Shown here in pieces: positions 14,238 through 18,525 of a DNA stretch of 18,525 nucleotides (positions within the stretch are counted from its first letter, which is position 1; each line of letters begins with the position of its first letter). The DNA lies in contig JAGGYP010000036.1 in assembly GCA_021162485.1 (NCBI GenBank), positions 1 to 18,525 of the forward strand, written 5' to 3'. The notes under the pieces were generated by a model. It was not told the DNA's origin, searched no databases, and saw only the letters and a list, made by a program, of their open reading frames with translations. The position numbers were made by a program, and so were the translations under genes. The DNA is from Thermoplasmata archaeon. Lineage in GTDB: Archaea; Thermoplasmatota; E2; DHVEG-1; B8-G13.

Positions 14238-15889
14238 ATCACTATAGGCCCAATTGCCATTCCTGATGCTGTCTTTGATGCACCATCTGCGCTTACTGTT
14301 ATTGTTATAGGTCCTAAACCAAAGATGAAACCAGTACTGACTGTTACAGACTCACCAGCTTCTATAGAAGGTATTGTTCCTTCTTTGTGGTTGGGGAATG
14401 CAATACCAGATAGATCTATTGACCAGCTTACATCTGTTGCTGCGGCTGTACCAACGTTTTCTATAACAGCGGACACTCCAAATCCACCGGAAATGCTACC
14501 GATTGTTATAGCTGGCGCCGCTCCTACAACAGCATAGTAGATATCCTTGTTTCCATTTCTCTCATCAGTCCATACTATACCTGCAGGGTGTATGTCAACT
14601 GAGTTTTCCTCTGCCACAACAGTGCCATCTACCTCATTAATCTGCTCTGGCTCACCCCATGTTTGACCACCATCTTCTGATTTAACAACATAGAGGTTTC
14701 CCTCTTTGATATATGCACAGTACGCTGTGTTTCCACTCATGTAGACAGCCGGGTATAGCTCATCTACCTGTGGTTCATTTGCAACCACACTGGTCTCCCA
14801 TGTCATACCATCATCGCTACTATAAGCACATTTTATATCCCAGTCGCCAAAGATGTTGTCATTACACATGTAGACAACAACCGCGTTGCTTCCAGATGCG
14901 CCGATGTTGGGATGTGCAGCATCAAAGGTGTCTCCCTTTGCAATGTACCACTGGTATGGTGTGTACTCTATATCTGGTTCTACCTCTGGAACTATCTTCT
15001 TCAGCACTATCTCGCTATGCCCAGTTGTCTCATTATCATGTTGCCAGGTCAGTAGCACATAGTCATTCTCTGTCTGTACAGGATCGTTGTCATGTAGACA
15101 GGCCATATCTGGATCAAATGCTGGTGCTGTTTTTAGTTTAGATTGTGCATCAAAGTATCCTACTCCACCTGCAGTCGTCTCACCATCAGTATACCAATGA
15201 GTAGGACAGTTTGGAATATCATATTGTTGGTATACCTCATGGTATATGTACATATTTGTTGGCCCTGTTATATCATAGTTAAACTCGTTATACCATGTGT
15301 TATCTGCTATTGCACAGTATGTGATATCTTCGTAGGTTGTTTGCCATGTGTAAAACTCGTATGTGCCCTCATCTGTTATATCCGCGATCCTGTAGAAACC
15401 TATTTGGTCATTTGCAATGTCACCATATACACCCCATAAACCTGTGAAATCTCCTCCTCCTTCGAAATCAGCGCCATGGACATATGCAATATCTGAGTAC
15501 ATTGGGGCACCATCTAGTGTTATCAAACCAGCAGTCCATGCCTCTCCATCACTGGAGTATGCTAAGCCAATGTTTGTCTCCACTGGACTTGCTTGGTGTG
15601 TCCATGTTACAACAATATTCCCATATTGGTCTCTTGTGATAGCAGGCCATAGATCATCCTCTGGCATTCCATCTGTGATCAAAACATTTCCGCCCAAGTT
15701 AGCAGTAGCCTTGGTGGGGAACTTCTTCATCTCAAAAGGCACTTTTCTCGCATTTTGCAGGAAAACAGGTTTGTTCTCATATGAAATACTTCCCTTCTCA
15801 GTCTTCACTAGAGTTAAACCAGTAGCTTGTAAACACATTAGAGTAACTACAGTAATCGCCAGCCCTAAATATATGGTCTTTCTCCTCAT
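14225..15889 (-). CDS. Exported Asp-box (sialidase-like propeller) protein with C-terminal CARDB-like domain
   Basis: The 554-residue protein is exported: MRRKTIYLGLAITVVTLMC starts a signal peptide of about 30 residues. ATG 15889 is chosen because GGAGGTGA lies eight bases upstream; the GTG at 15901 falls inside that site. Residues about 70-455 look like a beta-propeller of the sialidase/BNR type, with Asp-box motifs SSDGEAW (about 112), SSDDGMTW (357) and SEDGGQTW (405). A D-E-R-N-G-N-K-D-I-Y-Y-A element precedes the end of this domain. Residues about 462-554 form a CARDB-like module (GGFGVSAVIENVGTAAATDV and FGLGPITITVSADG). No sialidase catalytic Arg triad or Tyr/Glu pair is evident, so a glycan-binding or structural role is as likely as an enzyme. 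Its codons appear more GC-rich than those of its neighbours. Confidence 0.85.
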   Translation of the reverse strand: MRRKTIYLGLAITVVTLMCLQATGLTLVKTEKGSISYENKPVFLQNARKVPFEMKKFPTKATANLGGNVLITDGMPEDDLWPAITRDQYGNIVVTWTHQASPVETNIGLAYSSDGEAWTAGLITLDGAPMYSDIAYVHGADFEGGGDFTGLWGVYGDIANDQIGFYRIADITDEGTYEFYTWQTTYEDITYCAIADNTWYNEFNYDITGPTNMYIYHEVYQQYDIPNCPTHWYTDGETTAGGVGYFDAQSKLKTAPAFDPDMACLHDNDPVQTENDYVLLTWQHDNETTGHSEIVLKKIVPEVEPDIEYTPYQWYIAKGDTFDAAHPNIGASGSNAVVVYMCNDNIFGDWDIKCAYSSDDGMTWETSVVANEPQVDELYPAVYMSGNTAYCAYIKEGNLYVVKSEDGGQTWGEPEQINEVDGTVVAEENSVDIHPAGIVWTDERNGNKDIYYAVVGAAPAITIGSISGGFGVSAVIENVGTAAATDVSWSIDLSGIAFPNHKEGTIPSIEAGESVTVSTGFIFGLGPITITVSADGASKTASGMAIGPIVIGVK

Positions 15890-15940
15890 TGTTTTTTTCA
15901 CCTCCCCTTTTCTTATTTTCCATTAAAATGAATGTGATAT

Positions 15941-15950
15941 TAAATATAAA
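15941..15950 (-). promoter_or_regulatory. TATA box of the Asp-box protein gene
   Basis: TTTATATTTA on the minus strand is a good archaeal TATA match. It lies about 56 bases upstream of ATG 15889, predicting a leader of roughly 30 bases that contains the strong GGGGAGGTGA ribosome binding site. Confidence 0.5.
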
Positions 15951-15985
15951 TAATTTTAGTTTTAAAAAATAACAGTAGTAGTTAG

Positions 15986-16069
15986 CGCGGGGAGCGAGAT
16001 TTGAACTCGCGAGGGCTTTCGCCCACAGGATTAGCAATCCTGCGCCGTACCAGACTGGGCCATCCCCGC
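15986..16069 (-). tRNA. tRNA-Ser (GCT anticodon)
   Basis: An 84-base type II tRNA is seen on the minus strand. The acceptor stem pairs GCGGGGA with TCCCCGC, with discriminator G as in archaeal serine tRNAs. The anticodon stem CAGGA/TCCTG encloses TTGCTAA, giving anticodon GCT for codons AGC and AGT. A long variable arm (GGGC-GAAA-GCCC) and the T arm GCGAG-TTCAAAT-CTCGC complete the fold. CCA is not encoded and there is no intron. ACTTTTTATCAAAC about 29 bases upstream could be its TATA box. Confidence 0.96.
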
Positions 16070-16118
16070 TCTTGATATGAAATATAAAATGTTTGATAAA
16101 AAGTTTTCCTCAAACAAA

Positions 16119-16160
16119 ATGTTAAAATATCTGAGAATGTTTTAGCATTAGTTGGGAGGT
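16119..16160 (+). promoter_or_regulatory. rfcL promoter and ribosome binding site
   Basis: TGTTAAAATATC (about 16119-16130) is a TATA-like element, followed 24-30 bases later by GGGAGGT (16154-16160). The latter is a strong ribosome binding site 11 bases before the TTG start at 16172. The next in-frame codon upstream of the start region is a TAA stop at 16160, so the start choice is constrained. Confidence 0.5.
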
Positions 16161-16171
16161 AAAAACTGGTT

Positions 16172-17596
16172 TTGAACTGGGCAGAAAAGTATAGACCAAA
16201 AACATTAAATGAAATAGTTGGAAATGAGAGAGCAATTTCTCAACTCAGAGACTGGGCAGATAAATGGGAAAAAAGACTAACTCCACCAAAAAAAGCTGTT
16301 ATCTTAAGTGGTAAACCAGGTGTAGGAAAAACAAGTGCTGCACTAGCACTAGCAAATGAGTACGGTTGGCCAGTCATAGAGTTGAATGCATCTGATGTAA
16401 GAAGTGCATCGAAGATACAGTCTATGATACTACCCAGCGTTACAAATGAAACATTTTCATCAGATGGAAAATTTTTACCATCTAAAAGAGGAGGAAGAAA
16501 ACTGATTATCTTTGACGAGGCAGATAACCTATATGAGACATCATCTGGTGGAGAAAAAAAAGATGGTGAATACACTGATAAGGGCGGCAAAAAAGCATTG
16601 GTTGATGCAATAAAAGTTTCTAAACAACCAATTATTCTAATAGTCAATGATTATTATGCTTTAACAAAAGGATCAGGGAGCCCGTTAAAAGATATATGCT
16701 TAAATATAAGATTTTATGAGGCACATCCTAATCAAATCGCCGATCTCCTAAAAGATATTTGTAGAAAAGAAAATGTGAATGTACATCCAAACGTAATCAA
16801 AACCATAGCAGAGAAAAACAATGGTGATATAAGATCTGCATTAAATGATCTACAAGCTATTTGTATAGGCAAGAGAATTGTAGATATGAAAGACATTGAT
16901 GCAATAGGTTTTAGAGATAGAAATCAAGAGATATTTGACTTTTTAAGAGAACTATTTAGATCCAAAGATTTAAAAAATATCAGGAGAAGATTGTTTGAAT
17001 TAGGTGAATCACCAGATAATCTGATAATGTGGCTGGATGAAAACCTGCCTTTTCAATACATAGAGCCGCAGGATATAGCAAATGCTTACGATTTCATCTC
17101 AAAGGCAGATATCTTCCTAGGTCGAATATACAAAAGACAGCAGTTTGATCTAATGACATATGCATCAGAACTCATGTGCGGTGGAATAGTAGTGTCAAAA
17201 TCAAGATACTATCCTGTTGCAAAATACAATTTTCCTTTTTGGCTAAGTGAGATGAAAAGAAGTAAACAAAACAGAGAGATCAGAGATGATTTATGCAACA
17301 AGATAGGTAAGATGCTACATATCTCTCAAAACAAGGTTATAGAACTTGTTTTTCCATATTTTAAACATGTTTTTAAAAATAATTATACATTCGCTAAAGA
17401 GATGATAAAAAAGATGGATTTGACAGAGGATGAGATATTGTTGCTTGTGGATAACTCTCAGGATTTAGCAGAAAAATTATTATTAGAAGAAGATCAAGAA
17501 AGAGAGGAAAAGAATTTGATGCAAATATTAGAAGAAAATGAGGAAGTGGAAGAGGATATAGAAGAAAGAAAACAGATGAAGTTGTTAGATTTTTAA
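16172..17596 (+). CDS. rfcL: Replication factor C large subunit (clamp loader)
   Basis: RFC-L forms the clamp loader with RFC-S and opens the PCNA ring onto primed DNA. The 474-residue product begins with the RFC box NWAEKYRPKTLNEIVGN. Walker A is GKPGVGKT (47-54) and Walker B is IIFDEAD (112-118). Sensor-type segments follow (LIVNDYYALT and NNGDIRSALNDLQ), and then a helical C-terminal domain. It lacks the SRC arginine-finger motif of small subunits, as expected. The C-terminus is acidic (about 435-465) and ends Q-M-K-L-L-D-F, matching a PCNA-interacting peptide. Translation starts at TTG: the frame is blocked by a stop four codons earlier and no ATG is near. A close rfcS gene is not in the window. 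Confidence 0.96.
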   Translation: MNWAEKYRPKTLNEIVGNERAISQLRDWADKWEKRLTPPKKAVILSGKPGVGKTSAALALANEYGWPVIELNASDVRSASKIQSMILPSVTNETFSSDGKFLPSKRGGRKLIIFDEADNLYETSSGGEKKDGEYTDKGGKKALVDAIKVSKQPIILIVNDYYALTKGSGSPLKDICLNIRFYEAHPNQIADLLKDICRKENVNVHPNVIKTIAEKNNGDIRSALNDLQAICIGKRIVDMKDIDAIGFRDRNQEIFDFLRELFRSKDLKNIRRRLFELGESPDNLIMWLDENLPFQYIEPQDIANAYDFISKADIFLGRIYKRQQFDLMTYASELMCGGIVVSKSRYYPVAKYNFPFWLSEMKRSKQNREIRDDLCNKIGKMLHISQNKVIELVFPYFKHVFKNNYTFAKEMIKKMDLTEDEILLLVDNSQDLAEKLLLEEDQEREEKNLMQILEENEEVEEDIEERKQMKLLDF

Positions 17597-17612
17597 TTTT
17601 TTTACTTTTTAA
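17587..17612 (+). terminator. Oligo-T tract at the end of rfcL
   Basis: The rfcL stop lies within GATTTTTAATTTTTTTACTTTTTAA, three T runs that fit archaeal oligo-T termination of plus-strand transcripts. The tract overlaps the last codons of the convergent membrane-protein gene, whose stop is only five bases away. Confidence 0.4.
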
Positions 17613-18417
17613 TTTCATCTAACTTTTTCATTACGTCTACTGCCTGGCTTTTATACTCTTCTCTCAAACGAGTGTAGGTGTGATCTGAGATTTTCTTAGA
17701 CCTATATTCCTTTTCTAATTCTTTAAGAGAATCTAACAGTAGTTTCTTCTTTAGCTCCAGTATCTCTGGTGTGTCAATTTCTTCTTTTTTACTTTTACCC
17801 TTCAGGTAGCTCACTAATAAAATTACTACACAGCCAATCAACGCAATAACTGCTACATATGCTATATAGTACCATAAGGAAAAATCTTTTTTTTCTGTTG
17901 GCAATACTACTTTTATTATAGCATTTGGCAAGGTGTTTTTAGACTCGAAAATCAATTTATTATCAAGAGTCACAAGGATCTCTTCCGTTGTGTATAATGT
18001 TTTTTTAGTGATAAAATTTACAGAGCAGGGTAGCATGTAGTTTATATCCAGTTTAAATGTGGCAGTGGATATGTTATAATTGGATAAATTTATGTAGTAA
18101 TTTTCACCATCCATGCTTTTGCTTAGGTTTACTATTTTATCTGATATAGATGCACTTATGCTTTCTGCAGCATCCTGAACAAAGACAAGGATGGTTTTAT
18201 CTGAAAAAGTACCATTTTTTATTTCAAAAAAGATTTTTTCACTAATTGAAAAATATTCTTTATTGGTTGTAACATTTACAAAATATTTTCTAATCTGGAT
18301 GTCATTGTTATATGATTGAGCACTAGTTTTTTCTATATTTATCAATCCCAAGGTGGAAACTAATATTATGATTCCTAGCAATATCGTTTTTAACTTGTTC
18401 ATGCTAGGCAGATTCAT
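17602..18417 (-). CDS. Single-pass membrane protein with external domain and cytoplasmic helical hairpin
   Basis: This protein is not recognised as a named family. The 271-residue product has an N-terminal signal segment (about 7-33), an extracellular beta-rich domain of about 145 residues, one membrane helix (about 181-204, WYYIAYVAVIALIGCVVILL) and a charged cytoplasmic tail (205-271). The external part carries several N-glycosylation sequons (NVT, NGT, NLS, NIS). The tail has an L-E-K-E-Y-x3-K-I-S-x3-Y-x6-Y helical hairpin, similar in style to short SHOCT-like oligomerisation segments and to the small protein at 1676-1936. Start choice is open: ATG 18417 and ATG 18402 are both possible, with no ribosome binding site, and TATA-like sequences at 18424-18454 could support a leaderless message. 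The region beyond, to 18525, holds no gene. Confidence 0.85.
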   Translation of the reverse strand: MNLPSMNKLKTILLGIIILVSTLGLINIEKTSAQSYNNDIQIRKYFVNVTTNKEYFSISEKIFFEIKNGTFSDKTILVFVQDAAESISASISDKIVNLSKSMDGENYYINLSNYNISTATFKLDINYMLPCSVNFITKKTLYTTEEILVTLDNKLIFESKNTLPNAIIKVVLPTEKKDFSLWYYIAYVAVIALIGCVVILLVSYLKGKSKKEEIDTPEILELKKKLLLDSLKELEKEYRSKKISDHTYTRLREEYKSQAVDVMKKLDEIKK

Positions 18418-18525
18418 GAAAAAGTTTATTTAGTTTTCTATTTTTGAAATAAACAAAGAGAAAATTCTCTCTTTTATCTAATTATTTTGTAAATCAAAAA
18501 CATTTTAAAATCTAGACAGCTTAGC

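Noticed and set aside
18454..18476. AGAGAA-AA-TTCTCT inverted repeat as a terminator or operator
   Set aside because: The stem is six AT-rich pairs with a two-base loop, in simple AG/CT-rich sequence, so it is not distinguishable from chance.

Overview
The window is a compact, AT-rich archaeal chromosome segment. The evidence is a full set of archaeal information-processing genes: uS13, uS4, uS11, RNA polymerase subunit D with a ferredoxin insert, aIF6, eL31, eL39, PDCD5/TFAR19, eS19, RNase P component 4 and the large clamp-loader subunit. Archaeal-type TATA boxes and tRNA genes without encoded CCA agree. Large secreted proteins with FN3-like, PKD-like and CARDB-like modules, together with a peptide-binding lipoprotein, suggest a heterotrophic Thermoplasmatota-type archaeon. 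That lineage call is inference; only 'archaeon' is certain.

Layout, left to right. Bases 1-694 hold the N-terminal part of a peptide/nickel-type ABC substrate-binding lipoprotein on the minus strand, running off the left edge. Bases 831-2451 are a plus-strand group: a UPF0282 metallo-beta-lactamase-fold protein, a small coiled-coil protein translationally coupled to it, and a macro-domain protein. Convergent to these are an acylphosphatase and asparaginyl-tRNA synthetase (2448-4051, minus). From a divergent promoter region runs the uS13-uS4-uS11-rpoD operon (4256-6644), followed by tRNA-Pro(CGG).

Bases 6786-11437 (minus) carry a CNNM/CorC-like membrane protein and two large exported proteins: one with a PKD-like domain and an unusual hydrophobic C-terminus, the other with three tandem FN3-like repeats. 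The minus-strand translation cluster rnp4-eS19-pdcd5-eL39-eL31-aIF6 occupies 11505-14127, ordered rnp4 first. Upstream of it is an exported Asp-box (sialidase-like propeller) protein (14225-15889) and tRNA-Ser(GCT). The divergent rfcL gene (16172-17596) follows, then a convergent single-pass membrane protein (17602-18417).

Together the window alternates housekeeping translation, transcription and replication genes with cell-surface genes. No mobile element, CRISPR array or phage gene was seen, and no non-coding stretch exceeds about 205 bases. The observations most worth checking are the bacteriocin-like C-terminus of the PKD protein, a helical-hairpin motif shared without gaps by two otherwise unrelated genes, long charged tails on eL31 and uS13, a tRNA gene abutting a convergent stop codon with zero spacing, and a CTAG tetranucleotide that ends genes on both strands.
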